From the NCBI GenBank assembly GCA_964411665.1, contig CAYPMR010000005.1:35259-99258 (forward strand): DNA of 64,000 nt, given 5' to 3'. The DNA is from CALFCE01 sp964411665 (GTDB lineage: Bacteria > Pseudomonadota > Gammaproteobacteria > Granulosicoccales > Granulosicoccaceae). The notes under the pieces are model-generated. The model saw nothing but the letters and a program-made list of their open reading frames with translations. It ran no database searches and was not told where the DNA came from. Positions 34,809-43,165 of the stretch are shown here, in pieces (the stretch's first letter is position 1; each line of letters begins with the position of its first letter). The position numbers were made by a program, and so were the translations under genes.

Positions 34809-35564
34809 TCAGGCCGGATGCCTCGATCGTTGCCGGCGGTGCTGTACCGGCTGCTTTACTTGCAGCGGATGAGGCGTCTGCCGAATAGGGTCATTGCCGT
34901 CCATGCTGAGGTGACCATCGGATAGTGTCAGGCGGTTGTGATGGCTGGTTTCAAGCAGAGAGATGTCGTGTGTGGCGATCAGAACCGTCACGCCTGCTGA
35001 ATTGAAACGCCGAAATAGCCGAATGATATCGAGACTCATTTGCGGGTCCAGATTGCCGGTCGGCTCGTCGGCGATCAGTACTCGTGGACGATTGACCACA
35101 GCACGTGCAATTCCAATTCGTTGCTGTTCGCCACCGGAGAGCGTGTCTGGTCGGACATCGGCCTTGTGTGACAGGGATACGCGCTCAAGTGCTGCAGAGA
35201 CTCGATCTACTATCTCACGTTTGCTTCGTCTGCTGATGATAAGTGGCAAGGCCACATTGTCGAATACGCTGCGATCCGGCAACAACTGATTATCCTGAAA
35301 AACAATCCCCATGGACTCTCTGACACCGGTTAGCTGCGTGTCATTTAGTGCCTGTAAGGCCTGATCTTCAACAATGATGTCGCCCGAGCTTGGACGATCA
35401 AGACCTGCCAGCAAACGCAGTAGAGTGCTTTTACCAGCGCCGGAATGACCCGTAATGAAGTTAAAAGTCCCGCGTTGCAGGAAAAAGCTGACCTTGGAAA
35501 GGGCAGCGCTGCCAGGATCTTGCTCGTTTGAGTAATTTTTGCTGACATTGTCAAAACAGATCAT
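34809..35564 (-). CDS. ftsE: Cell division ATP-binding protein FtsE
   Basis: FtsE is the ABC ATPase of the FtsEX complex. The 251-residue product shows the Walker A GHSGAGKST, signature LSGGEQQRIGIARA and Walker B RVLIADEPTGNLD, with FtsE-type MIVFQDNQLLPDRSVFDNVALPL. The last about 30 residues are a proline/glutamine-rich extension beyond the usual end. It lies 15 bases after ftsY. Confidence 0.96.
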   Translation of the reverse strand: MICFDNVSKNYSNEQDPGSAALSKVSFFLQRGTFNFITGHSGAGKSTLLRLLAGLDRPSSGDIIVEDQALQALNDTQLTGVRESMGIVFQDNQLLPDRSVFDNVALPLIISRRSKREIVDRVSAALERVSLSHKADVRPDTLSGGEQQRIGIARAVVNRPRVLIADEPTGNLDPQMSLDIIRLFRRFNSAGVTVLIATHDISLLETSHHNRLTLSDGHLSMDGNDPIRQTPHPLQVKQPVQHRRQRSRHPA

Positions 35565-35579
35565 GGCACGACCCGATAG

Positions 35580-36557
35580 CTAGCTGGCAAGTAATGCGTC
35601 AACAAATTCTTCAGCCTGGAATACACGTAAATCTCCGACTTTCTCGCCCACGCCTATAAAGCGTAATGGGATACCCAATTGCTGTGCTATCGCAAACACT
35701 ATCCCACCTTTGGCCGTACCATCAAGTTTGGTTACCACCATGCCCGTTAACTGCATGGCCTGATGGAAAGACTGGGCCTGATTAAGCGCGTTTTGCCCGG
35801 TTCCGCCGTCAAGTACAATCAGGGTCTCGTTAGGTGTCGAGGGATCGAGCTTGGCAAGCACGCGCTTGACCTTTTTAAGCTCATCCATCAATCCATCCTG
35901 TGTATGCAGGCGTCCGGCGGTATCGGCAATCAAAACATCAATATTGCGCGCTTTAGCTGATTGTAGTGCATCGAAAATGACCGAAGCTGAATCCGCTCCA
36001 CTGGCCTGGGCGACCACGGGCACATCATTGCGTTCACCCCAGGTTTGTAACTGCTCGACAGCCGCTGCCCGGAAGGTGTCACCGGCTGCCAGCATGACAC
36101 TCTGGCCACCATCTGTTAGCTGTTTGGCAAGCTTGCCGATAGTTGTGGTTTTACCGGATCCGTTGACGCCAACCACCAGAATTACAAACGGGCTGGAACT
36201 GTCGGGGATCTCCAGTGGTTGCTCCACGTTTTTCAGAATGTCCGTTAATTCAGATTTCATGGCCTGGTGCAAAGCCTCTGGGTCGCTACCATCTGCGCGC
36301 GAGAGTCGCGTTTTAATCGCTGTTATGACGCGCTCGGTAACCGCGACCCCGAGATCTGCCGTGATAAGCTGGTTCTCAAGCTCCTCAAGCAAATCGTCAT
36401 CTATTTTGCCTGAGCCGCGAATGAAGCCCAGCAGACTGTCTTTAAAGCGGCCGCGCGTGCGTGTCAGCTTGCTATCGAGATTTTCTTCGACATCGGCATT
36501 GTTCTCACGCGCTTCGTCATCGGTCTTTTTCTTTTTTAAAAAACTGAATAGTCCCAT
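35580..36557 (-). CDS. ftsY: Signal recognition particle receptor FtsY
   Basis: FtsY is the GTPase that receives ribosome-nascent chain-SRP complexes at the membrane. I start at the ATG giving GLFSFLKKKK, the usual membrane-targeting start, 11 codons inside the longest reading. The 325-residue protein has a very short acidic A region (about 30 residues), then the N domain and G domain with GVNGSGKTTTIGKLA, DTFRAAAVEQL, DTAGRLHTQ and TKLDGTAKGG. First gene of ftsY-ftsE-ftsX. Confidence 0.97.
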   Translation of the reverse strand: MGLFSFLKKKKTDDEARENNADVEENLDSKLTRTRGRFKDSLLGFIRGSGKIDDDLLEELENQLITADLGVAVTERVITAIKTRLSRADGSDPEALHQAMKSELTDILKNVEQPLEIPDSSSPFVILVVGVNGSGKTTTIGKLAKQLTDGGQSVMLAAGDTFRAAAVEQLQTWGERNDVPVVAQASGADSASVIFDALQSAKARNIDVLIADTAGRLHTQDGLMDELKKVKRVLAKLDPSTPNETLIVLDGGTGQNALNQAQSFHQAMQLTGMVVTKLDGTAKGGIVFAIAQQLGIPLRFIGVGEKVGDLRVFQAEEFVDALLAS

Positions 36558-36653
36558 TGAAGATATGTTGTCCGGCAAGGGTGACCGCATGTATAGCTAC
36601 GGTTTATAAAACAGTGTTGATAGCAGGGTTAATAATAGCAACTAGGAGGCTGC

Positions 36654-36878
36654 GTGGCAGAACCTCGCCCATTGCCAAAGCGACTTCCACCGTACAGCCT
36701 GCCGAAGTCGGCAAAAAGACAGTCTGGTGTATGGATTGTGCAACCGGCACTGATTGGCCAGGGATATCTGTCGCGTGAGCAAACGCAAATCTGCCAGGTC
36801 GTCAGACACTGGACGCTCAAGCGCCGCTCGTCAGCGCGTACGCATAGTCGGTGGTCATTGGCGAGGACGATTGATTAA
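36654..36878 (+). CDS. Possible small basic protein ahead of rsmD (doubtful)
   Basis: A 74-codon frame starting with GTG at 36654 four bases after a perfect AGGAGG (36644-36649). The product, VAEPRPLPKRLPPYSLPKS and so on, is basic and unlike any family I know, and it overlaps the start of rsmD in another frame. The ribosome site is the only real support; it may be a translated leader, or chance. Confidence 0.25.
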   Translation: MAEPRPLPKRLPPYSLPKSAKRQSGVWIVQPALIGQGYLSREQTQICQVVRHWTLKRRSSARTHSRWSLARTID

Positions 36879-37500
36879 TTTCCCTGATCGACCCGGGTTG
36901 CGGCCCACCGCTGATCGCACACGGGAGACGCTTTTCAATTGGCTGCAACCGATGATCCGTGGCGCTTCGTGCCTGGATCTGTTTGCCGGCAGCGGGGTGC
37001 TGGGATTCGAAGCAGCATCGCGAGGCGCAGCGCAAGTGCATCTGTTCGAGAACGATCCGGCCGCTGTAGAGAACCTCGAACAACAACTGATACGGCTGAC
37101 ACCCTCTACGAATCAGGGTTTAGCAGACACGGCAGTTGATTCCTCACCTGTATCAGCGATAAGCGTACATAAGGCTGACGCATTACAATTGCTGGACAAG
37201 GGCCCGGGGCCGGATGTGCCGAGCGCTGATATTGTCTTTGTGGACCCGCCATTCGATGCGAGATTGCAAACGACGGTATTGCTTGCATTGCAAAGCAAGG
37301 GTTGGCTGAAAAACGGTGCGTGTGTTTATCTGGAAGCCCGTGAGGTGAAGCTTGCTGATTTATTGCCAACGGCGTCACTGGAATGGATAAACGGGCGCTG
37401 GCACATACTGCGGGAAAAGCGTGCTGGCGGGGTGACTTATGGACTTGCGACGCTTGAGTGCCGCGACCATGATGGACATGCTACAGTGGGCATTAGATAA
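36775..37500 (+). CDS. rsmD: 16S rRNA (guanine-966-N2)-methyltransferase RsmD
   Basis: RsmD methylates G966 of 16S rRNA in the 30S subunit. The 241-residue protein has RIVGGHWRGRLINFPDRPGLRPTADRTRETLFNWL, SAM motif I CLDLFAGSGVLGFEAASRGA and the catalytic motif FVDPPF. I choose the GTG at 36775; a TTG at 36754 is also in frame. A polar stretch around residues 110-130 is an insertion relative to short homologues. It is divergent from ftsY and followed by coaD. Confidence 0.95.
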   Translation: MSKRKSARSSDTGRSSAARQRVRIVGGHWRGRLINFPDRPGLRPTADRTRETLFNWLQPMIRGASCLDLFAGSGVLGFEAASRGAAQVHLFENDPAAVENLEQQLIRLTPSTNQGLADTAVDSSPVSAISVHKADALQLLDKGPGPDVPSADIVFVDPPFDARLQTTVLLALQSKGWLKNGACVYLEAREVKLADLLPTASLEWINGRWHILREKRAGGVTYGLATLECRDHDGHATVGIR

Positions 37501-37530
37501 ACATTCAGGCCCTGTGCTTGCTAACAAACC

Positions 37531-38019
37531 ATGCATGTAAGAGCTATATATCCCGGAACCTTCGATCCGTTGACTAACGGTCATCATGACGTTGCCAAAC
37601 GCGCTTGTGTGATGTTCGATGAACTGGTTATCGGTGTCGCTGCAAGTACCAACAAACAACCGTATTTCGATCTTGATGAACGCGTCGAGCTGGTAAAAGA
37701 GGTGATGGTCGGTCAGCCTAATGTAACTGTTCGTTCGTTCGATGGTCTGCTGGTTGAATTTGCCCGTGAAGTAGAATCCAAAGTAATTATTCGTGGTCTC
37801 AGAGCGATATCCGATTTTGAATTCGAGGTGCAAATCGCTGGTGTCAATCGTCATCTGGACTCAAATATAGAAACTGTATTCATTGCAGCATCTCAGGACT
37901 TTACTTTTCTATCGTCAAGCATCGTTCGCGAAATCTCCAAGCTCGATGGTGATGTCAGTAGCTTTGTACATCCGATAGTGCTCGATGCTCTGGCACGTAA
38001 GAAATCCGCAGCCGTTTAA
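37531..38019 (+). CDS. coaD: Phosphopantetheine adenylyltransferase CoaD
   Basis: CoaD adenylates 4'-phosphopantetheine in coenzyme A synthesis. The 162-residue product has YPGTFDPLTNGHHDVAKRA (the nucleotide-binding T/HxGH variant), VIIRGLRAISDFEFEVQIAGVNR and FLSSSIVREI. Length and motif order are typical. Clustered with rsmD and yfhL as in many gammaproteobacteria. Confidence 0.97.
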   Translation: MHVRAIYPGTFDPLTNGHHDVAKRACVMFDELVIGVAASTNKQPYFDLDERVELVKEVMVGQPNVTVRSFDGLLVEFAREVESKVIIRGLRAISDFEFEVQIAGVNRHLDSNIETVFIAASQDFTFLSSSIVREISKLDGDVSSFVHPIVLDALARKKSAAV

Positions 38020-38023
38020 TTGT

Positions 38024-38059
38024 CACTGTGATCGCCACTGTGATCGCCACTGCGACCAC
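38024..38059. repeat. 12-bp tandem repeat after coaD
   Basis: CACTGTGATCGC occurs twice in a row (38024-38047), followed by CACTGCGACCAC and a partial copy. The array starts four bases after the coaD stop codon. Confidence 0.8.
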
Positions 38060-38099
38060 CACAGCGTGACTATCTTCTGATCATGGCCGCCTTCCAATT

Positions 38100-38390
38100 A
38101 TGGCATTACTGATTACAGACGAATGTATTAACTGCGATGTTTGCGAGCCGGAGTGCCCTAACGGTGCCATTTACATGGGCCCGGAAATCTACGAAATTCA
38201 TCCGCATTTGTGCACGGAGTGTGTCGGTCATCATGACGAATCGCAGTGTGTTGTTGTGTGTCCGGTAGAGTGCATTATTATTGACCCGGACCATATAGAA
38301 ACACGCGATCAATTATTCGCCAGATTCAAGTCTCTGACTGATGAGTCTTCAGAAAATTCATCGGATGAAGCAGCTGAAAAAAAGGATTGA
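38100..38390 (+). CDS. yfhL: YfhL-type 2x[4Fe-4S] ferredoxin
   Basis: A 96-residue ferredoxin with two clusters: CINCDVCEPECPNGAI and CTECVGHHDESQCVVVCPVECI. The second site has an extended loop between the second and third cysteines, characteristic of the Allochromatium-type/YfhL ferredoxins. The acidic C-terminal tail is variable in the family. Its electron partner is unknown. Confidence 0.96.
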   Translation: MALLITDECINCDVCEPECPNGAIYMGPEIYEIHPHLCTECVGHHDESQCVVVCPVECIIIDPDHIETRDQLFARFKSLTDESSENSSDEAAEKKD

Positions 38391-38395
38391 TGTAA

Positions 38396-38429
38396 AAAAG
38401 GTTTTTATAACAAAGGTTTTATAAAAAAG
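38396..38429. repeat. Imperfect 15-bp A/T-rich repeat after yfhL
   Basis: Two copies of an AAAGGTTTTTATAAC-like unit lie just after the yfhL stop codon (38388-38390). Confidence 0.5.
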
Positions 38430-38434
38430 CATGT

Positions 38435-38459
38435 GCAAAAACCTTCGGTTGATTTTTGC
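38435..38459. terminator. Bidirectional terminator-like hairpin between yfhL and the dehalogenase gene
   Basis: AACC and GGTT pair around TTC, and with a two-base bulge the flanking CAAAA and TTTTG continue the stem. A-runs and T-runs on the two sides would serve both convergent genes. Confidence 0.5.
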
Positions 38460-38479
38460 GACCCATTTTCAATAAATTG

Positions 38480-39223
38480 TCAGTGTGTCTGACCAGTCTG
38501 CGATTTCCCTAGCGCTGCCATGTGCGCCTCTACCAACTCTGTCATCGAATTGAATTGAAATTCAACCGATGGCTGTTCGCCCGGATTCATCGTTGCACCA
38601 TAACCGCTTTGTTGATGACGGCGGTAAATCCAGCAACGCGACAATGATTTTTTCCCGGCCGGTACATGATCATGAAACATGCTCTCTGCGGTATGCAATA
38701 CCTCATTGGTGTTGATTTGCATGGCATCAAGTTGTTCCAGCATATAGTCGAAATTTCGCTCGTCCGGCTTATAAGAGCCGACATCTTCGGCAGTAATAAT
38801 GGCATCGAAAGTGATTTGCAGTTTTTCGTTGCTGGCTGCAAAGCTTGTGTTGTCTACGTTTGACAAAACAATCAGCTTGAAATGGTTTTTAAGATACTTT
38901 AGAGCAGCACTTGAGTCGTCAAATGCCGGCCAGTTTTTAACCGACTCTCCATAGGTTTTACATTCCGTGGCAGATACAGAAATTCCCCATTCTTCAGCGA
39001 TTCGTTTGTAAACCGTTGCGAGTATCTCGGGATATTTTTTCTGTGGTGTCCAACGTTGTTGCGTGGACTCGTGGCGAGCATGGGTTTGCAAAACTTTATC
39101 GCGTGACAACTCGGATTTTAGCTGGTCGGTCAGCGGTTTGAGTCCTGCAATCATACCTGACTCCCAATCAATCAAGGTGCCGTAGCAATCAAATGTCAGG
39201 GTGTTGAAATCAGTGAGTTTCAT
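38480..39223 (-). CDS. Haloacid dehalogenase-like hydrolase, type II
   Basis: A 247-residue HAD-superfamily enzyme. I start at the ATG giving KLTDFNTLTFDCYGTLIDWESG, where the first aspartate of DCYGTLIDWE is the nucleophile; 11 extra upstream codons are unlikely. LIVLSNVDN is motif II and SYKPDERNFDYML motif III, with the type II haloacid dehalogenase layout (HTAESMFHDHVPA). The substrate may be a 2-haloacid or another small phosphate or halide; the sequence cannot tell. Confidence 0.9.
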   Translation of the reverse strand: MKLTDFNTLTFDCYGTLIDWESGMIAGLKPLTDQLKSELSRDKVLQTHARHESTQQRWTPQKKYPEILATVYKRIAEEWGISVSATECKTYGESVKNWPAFDDSSAALKYLKNHFKLIVLSNVDNTSFAASNEKLQITFDAIITAEDVGSYKPDERNFDYMLEQLDAMQINTNEVLHTAESMFHDHVPAGKKSLSRCWIYRRHQQSGYGATMNPGEQPSVEFQFNSMTELVEAHMAALGKSQTGQTH

Positions 39224-39366
39224 CGTCGCTTCAATGAACGGATACCAGTATGACAAATATTATATGCCTTGATGCAGGTGTCTGGCTTGAAAAATTGTTA
39301 AGCGTTTTAAAAAAGACCAAACCAGCAAGATGACACTGGTTACGACTTTATAAGCCCTTTTTAAGC

Positions 39367-39394
39367 CAAAGCGAACTAAAACGAATCAAAGCGA
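39367..39394. repeat. Short direct repeat 3' of pqiC
   Basis: CAAAGCGA appears at 39367-39374 and 39387-39394, 20 bp apart, with a related ACTAAAACGAAT between. It lies just downstream of the pqiC stop on the gene's strand. Confidence 0.45.
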
Positions 39395-39401
39395 TAAGAC
39401 T

Positions 39402-40034
39402 TTAGGAGGGTGTTTCGTTCTTCTTCAATATGTTGGCAACCATATGCGCAATGTCATCTATACCCTGTGATACGGATGTGAAGAATACGTGCTTCTTTTT
39501 GCTAAGGCCATTACGAATAATTCGAAAAGGGATACTTCGTATCAATTGTCGACCATTACCTGATATCAACAGGATTTGTCCGGCCATTTGTGCACCACCC
39601 AGAGGCCCACGCAGTAGTCTGTCAAATACAAGCTCAACGCGTACCGTGGGCTCAGACTCTCGCGGCCAGGGTTTGGGTAGTACGGTTGCACCTGTGTGGT
39701 TACGCAAACGATCGATCAGTAATCGTGTGATGGCATCCTCGGGTTTTTCTGCCCATTTATGGTTTTTATCCAATGATATTGTCCCGTTGGACTTAATGCT
39801 GGCAATGCGCGTATCGCTGACATAACCGGGCAACTGCACTTGGCTGACGCCCAACACCGAGATAGACGAAGAGCTGCGTTGCTCGATGTATTGCGGCAAG
39901 GTATCGAGTATGTACAGTTTTGGAGGAGGGCCACTTCGACATGCGCCCAATAACGCAATGACCAACAGCATCAAAAACGTACGAACGGTTTTTTGTGGTA
40001 GTTGCAACAGCACTGACAGGTACAATTTATTCAT
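39402..40034 (-). CDS. pqiC: PqiC-like outer-membrane lipoprotein
   Basis: A 210-residue lipoprotein with lipobox LGAC after a hydrophobic run, followed by LYILDTLP, VLGVSQVQLPGYVSDTRIA and WAEKPEDAITRLLIDRL, the signature of the PqiC/YmbA family. PqiC anchors the periplasmic PqiB tunnel at the outer membrane in lipid transport between membranes. It starts three bases after pqiB. Confidence 0.92.
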   Translation of the reverse strand: MNKLYLSVLLQLPQKTVRTFLMLLVIALLGACRSGPPPKLYILDTLPQYIEQRSSSSISVLGVSQVQLPGYVSDTRIASIKSNGTISLDKNHKWAEKPEDAITRLLIDRLRNHTGATVLPKPWPRESEPTVRVELVFDRLLRGPLGGAQMAGQILLISGNGRQLIRSIPFRIIRNGLSKKKHVFFTSVSQGIDDIAHMVANILKKNETPS

Positions 40035-40037
40035 TGA

Positions 40038-41693
40038 TCAGTGCCCGGTGATGATGGCATTTGGATTATCTTCGAGCACTCGTGCAAACGCTGCGATCGA
40101 TCTGGCAGCATCACCGAGTTCTCGCAATGCTTCAGAGAGCTCGATATAAACCTCTGAATCGGGTGACAGGCCTTGCATAACATCGTTGGCGCTGTCAGAG
40201 GCCAATGTTAGTGATTTGACCATATCCGGCAAACTGCTTGTTGCATTTGACAACGACTGCATCGAGGTTGCAAGTTGCGCCGGTAATGTTGCGATATCCG
40301 GGCTAGCCAACAATTGTCTCGCTTCCTGTAATACCTGCGTCGCTGAAACGACCAGAGAATCAAGGGGCAACTCAGACAGATTCTTGATCAAGGTTTCTGC
40401 ATCGGCTGCAATGGCAGCAATGTTTGAAGGTATAACCGGTACTGCAGGGTAAGGCCTGGAGGATATGTCAATGGACTCTTTGCCAAGTTCTGGTTTATTG
40501 ACAAGCTTGACAATTAACGAGCCCGTCAGCAGGTTGCCTTTAGTCAGCTGCGCGCGCAGACCACTTTCTACAAACCCATTGACAGTCGCCAGCCAACCTT
40601 GCCGTGAAATATCGTCCAGGCCCAGACGTTTTGGCTGAAACTGCAGCACCACTGTAGCAACACTGGACTCGTTAGCAGATTGTGGTAGCTGGACAGATAT
40701 ATTCGATACCTTGCCTACCGTGATGCCGTTGTATTCTATAGGTGCACCTTGGCTTAGTCCTTTTACTGAACCATTAAACCGGGCAATCAAGCGAAAGTCT
40801 TCATCGTCTTCGCCGTCGAACAGACTCTCATCTGCGTCTGATCTGGAATCAAATAATTTGTATTGTCTGCCTGTTTCAGTAACCGGCTCTGCGTTGCTGG
40901 CCTGGGGTGTATTCTCAAACGCAACACCGCCGCTCAGGAGAGCTACAACCGATTCAACACGAACAGTAGCCCCACCTGCATCAATCTTTGCTTCGATACC
41001 TGAGACACCGAAAAACCGTGTTTCAGGATAGACATGCAAGTGATAAGGAGCTTCAATAAATATGTCGAAGAGAACGTGCGATGCATCTTCGCTGAGTCTG
41101 CGACGTTCTACGCGGCCGGCTTCTATTTGACGTAGAAAAACCGGAGAACCAACATTGACGTAGCCAGATTCCTCCGCACTGAGCGTAAGGCGTAAACCCG
41201 GTGTACCGCGTTCAGTCAGCGGTGCTTCATCCAGGCCGGTAAATTTATCCTGACGATCACCCTGAGAATCATCCCAATCAACCTCAATATAGGAACCTGA
41301 CAGTAAGGTATTAAGGCCGGAAATCTCGGTGGCATTGACACGTGCTTTGACTATCCAGAAGCGTGCGTCATCATCGAGGTAGGGAGCCACTAAAGGATCC
41401 ATTCGAACGCCTACCACGACAGATTTAAGGTCGTCTGACAGGCGCACAGTTTCCACCTGCCCTACGTCAACATCATTGTTACGCACGCGAGTCTGACCGG
41501 CTTCAACCCCGCCTGCTGTGTCGAACTGGATTTCTATCAAAGGACCAAGCTCAGCATACGAGCGCCATAACACCCATGCAGCAAACACCAATGCAGCAAG
41601 GGGTAATAGCCAGGCGAGTGACCCTTTCGCAGATAGCGTGACAGCGCGATCCACATTGGAAGTTGCCGGTCTCTTGACTGAACTATTCGCCAT
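40038..41693 (-). CDS. pqiB: PqiB-type MCE/MlaD-domain lipid transport protein
   Basis: PqiB forms a stacked hexameric tube that carries lipids across the periplasm. The 551-residue protein has an N-terminal membrane anchor (about 23-42), then three MCE domains (beginning near IEIQFDTAGGVEAGQTRVRNNDVDVGQVETVRL, TLSAEESGYVNVGSPVFLRQIEAGRVE and FNGSVKGLSQGAPIEYNGITVGKVSNI). A long helical C-terminal part follows. The ATG at 41693 overlaps the upstream pqiA-like gene by 11 bases. Confidence 0.94.
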   Translation of the reverse strand: MANSSVKRPATSNVDRAVTLSAKGSLAWLLPLAALVFAAWVLWRSYAELGPLIEIQFDTAGGVEAGQTRVRNNDVDVGQVETVRLSDDLKSVVVGVRMDPLVAPYLDDDARFWIVKARVNATEISGLNTLLSGSYIEVDWDDSQGDRQDKFTGLDEAPLTERGTPGLRLTLSAEESGYVNVGSPVFLRQIEAGRVERRRLSEDASHVLFDIFIEAPYHLHVYPETRFFGVSGIEAKIDAGGATVRVESVVALLSGGVAFENTPQASNAEPVTETGRQYKLFDSRSDADESLFDGEDDEDFRLIARFNGSVKGLSQGAPIEYNGITVGKVSNISVQLPQSANESSVATVVLQFQPKRLGLDDISRQGWLATVNGFVESGLRAQLTKGNLLTGSLIVKLVNKPELGKESIDISSRPYPAVPVIPSNIAAIAADAETLIKNLSELPLDSLVVSATQVLQEARQLLASPDIATLPAQLATSMQSLSNATSSLPDMVKSLTLASDSANDVMQGLSPDSEVYIELSEALRELGDAARSIAAFARVLEDNPNAIITGH

Positions 41694-42333
41694 GTTGCTC
41701 TTGTTCTTTGTCCCAAAGTAACCGCGGGTCAAGCGCGCTGGCTGACAGCATGGTGAACACCACGGATACCGCGAAGCAATTGATGCCTGTTCCCGGAAGG
41801 ATGGTCAATATGGCGCCGAGCTGGATCAAAGCTGCCAGGACGGCGACGACAAACACATCAATCATGGACCATCGCCCTATAAACTCGGTTATAGCGTGGA
41901 GCTTATGGCGCGTGTGATCGGACAGGTTCGCATCAAAATGCAGACTTAGTGCCAGACCGGCGATTATGATGAATTTAGCGATGGGGATTAATACACTAGC
42001 CATAAAGATAACGGCGGCCACGCCATAACTTCCGTGGCGAATCAGTTCGAAAACACCACTCATGATGGTATCGGACGTATCCCCCGCGATTGATCGGGTC
42101 ATTAAAATCGGTAGTGTATTGGCAGGTATGTAAGCCAGTATTCCTACGAGCAGGAGTACCCAGACACGTTCAATACTGTTATGACGGCGAGACAATACTG
42201 TTGCACCACATCGGGGACAGAAGTGTGCTTCGTCGAGTTGCAGCACAATACCGCAAGCATTGCAGGCTTTCAGGCCGGCTTCCCGCGCGGTCAGGCTTTG
42301 CGATTCAAGAGTATCCAAACCGTGTCTCGGCAA
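41683..42333 (-). CDS. pqiA: Paraquat-inducible protein A, second half as a separate gene
   Basis: A 216-residue PqiA-domain membrane protein: a zinc-ribbon-like start (CNACGIVLQLDEAHFCPRCGATVLSRRHNSIERVW), four membrane segments and FIGRWSMIDVFVVAVLAALIQLG, the family signature. In Escherichia coli PqiA carries two such modules in one chain; here they are two genes overlapping by 43 bases. It supplies the inner-membrane part of the PqiABC lipid transporter. Confidence 0.92.
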   Translation of the reverse strand: MPRHGLDTLESQSLTAREAGLKACNACGIVLQLDEAHFCPRCGATVLSRRHNSIERVWVLLLVGILAYIPANTLPILMTRSIAGDTSDTIMSGVFELIRHGSYGVAAVIFMASVLIPIAKFIIIAGLALSLHFDANLSDHTRHKLHAITEFIGRWSMIDVFVVAVLAALIQLGAILTILPGTGINCFAVSVVFTMLSASALDPRLLWDKEQEQHGE

Positions 42334-42944
42334 AGCAGTATATTGATGATCATCGACAGTGCTACCAATGTCAGTAGCGACCAGAAAGCCAACTCGATCT
42401 GCAAATAAGCCAGTGCACTTATTTTCACCAGGGACACCACAATGCCCAACATGAAAATATCAGCCATGGCCCAGGGCTCGATAAGAACAGCCCAGCGAAA
42501 AGCCGTACGCGTGTACTGCCCTGTCTTGCGATTGAAACGCAGACGCCACAACACCCAGCCCAGTAGCACGAAGCGGGTCAGTGGTAACAGTACGATCAAT
42601 GCCAGAGTTAATATTCCGAGCATCGGCATACTGCCCGACCAGAGAGCGCCAACAGCAGTTAGCACGGTTATGTTGCTCTCGAACCCTGAGCGCGACAGGG
42701 ATATAAGTGGCAGGCTGAGACTAACCAGTAATAAGATGATGCCGGCAATTACGACCGGTAAGGTGCGATTAACCGTGTTGGGTTTACGTGTCTGAACAAT
42801 ATCGCCACAGCGAGCACATCGCGCCAACTGGCCTGAAGCAAGTTGTTGTCGATGGTGCAACAGATCGCAGCCCCGGCACGCGATTAAATGATCAAAGGAT
42901 GTCGAGTGCTTGGGCTGTTCGGGTAGGTCAACAGCAGATGTCAT
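42291..42944 (-). CDS. pqiA: Paraquat-inducible protein A, first half as a separate gene
   Basis: A 217-residue PqiA module with two C-x2-C pairs (CRGCDLLHH and CARCGDIV), four membrane segments and EPWAMADIFMLGIVVSLVKI. I start at the ATG at 42944; a start at 42977 is 11 codons longer. First gene of the pqiA-pqiA-pqiB-pqiC operon. The 221-base spacer before it is shared with a divergent lipoprotein gene; I see no clear promoter. Confidence 0.91.
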   Translation of the reverse strand: MTSAVDLPEQPKHSTSFDHLIACRGCDLLHHRQQLASGQLARCARCGDIVQTRKPNTVNRTLPVVIAGIILLLVSLSLPLISLSRSGFESNITVLTAVGALWSGSMPMLGILTLALIVLLPLTRFVLLGWVLWRLRFNRKTGQYTRTAFRWAVLIEPWAMADIFMLGIVVSLVKISALAYLQIELAFWSLLTLVALSMIINILLCRDTVWILLNRKA

Positions 42945-43165
42945 GATCGGTTGGTGAAATTTGTCTAGCAAATCCATTTGTCAGCTGAACAATATGTCTA
43001 CCACAGACCGTACCATCTATGGCCTGGACCTATTTCTGGCGGGAAGGGTGCCGTCAGGCTGGGCAGTCCTCTGTTTATGTTAATTATTAGATGTTTATGG
43101 GATAATATTCCCAAATAATATAATTTTGATGTACACTTGACCCATAACAACCCTGGATATGAGTC

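Noticed and set aside
42291..42333. Frameshift in a single pqiA gene
   Set aside because: Each half has its own start, zinc-ribbon-like cysteines and full membrane segments; separate pqiA modules are known in many genomes, so no frameshift need be assumed.
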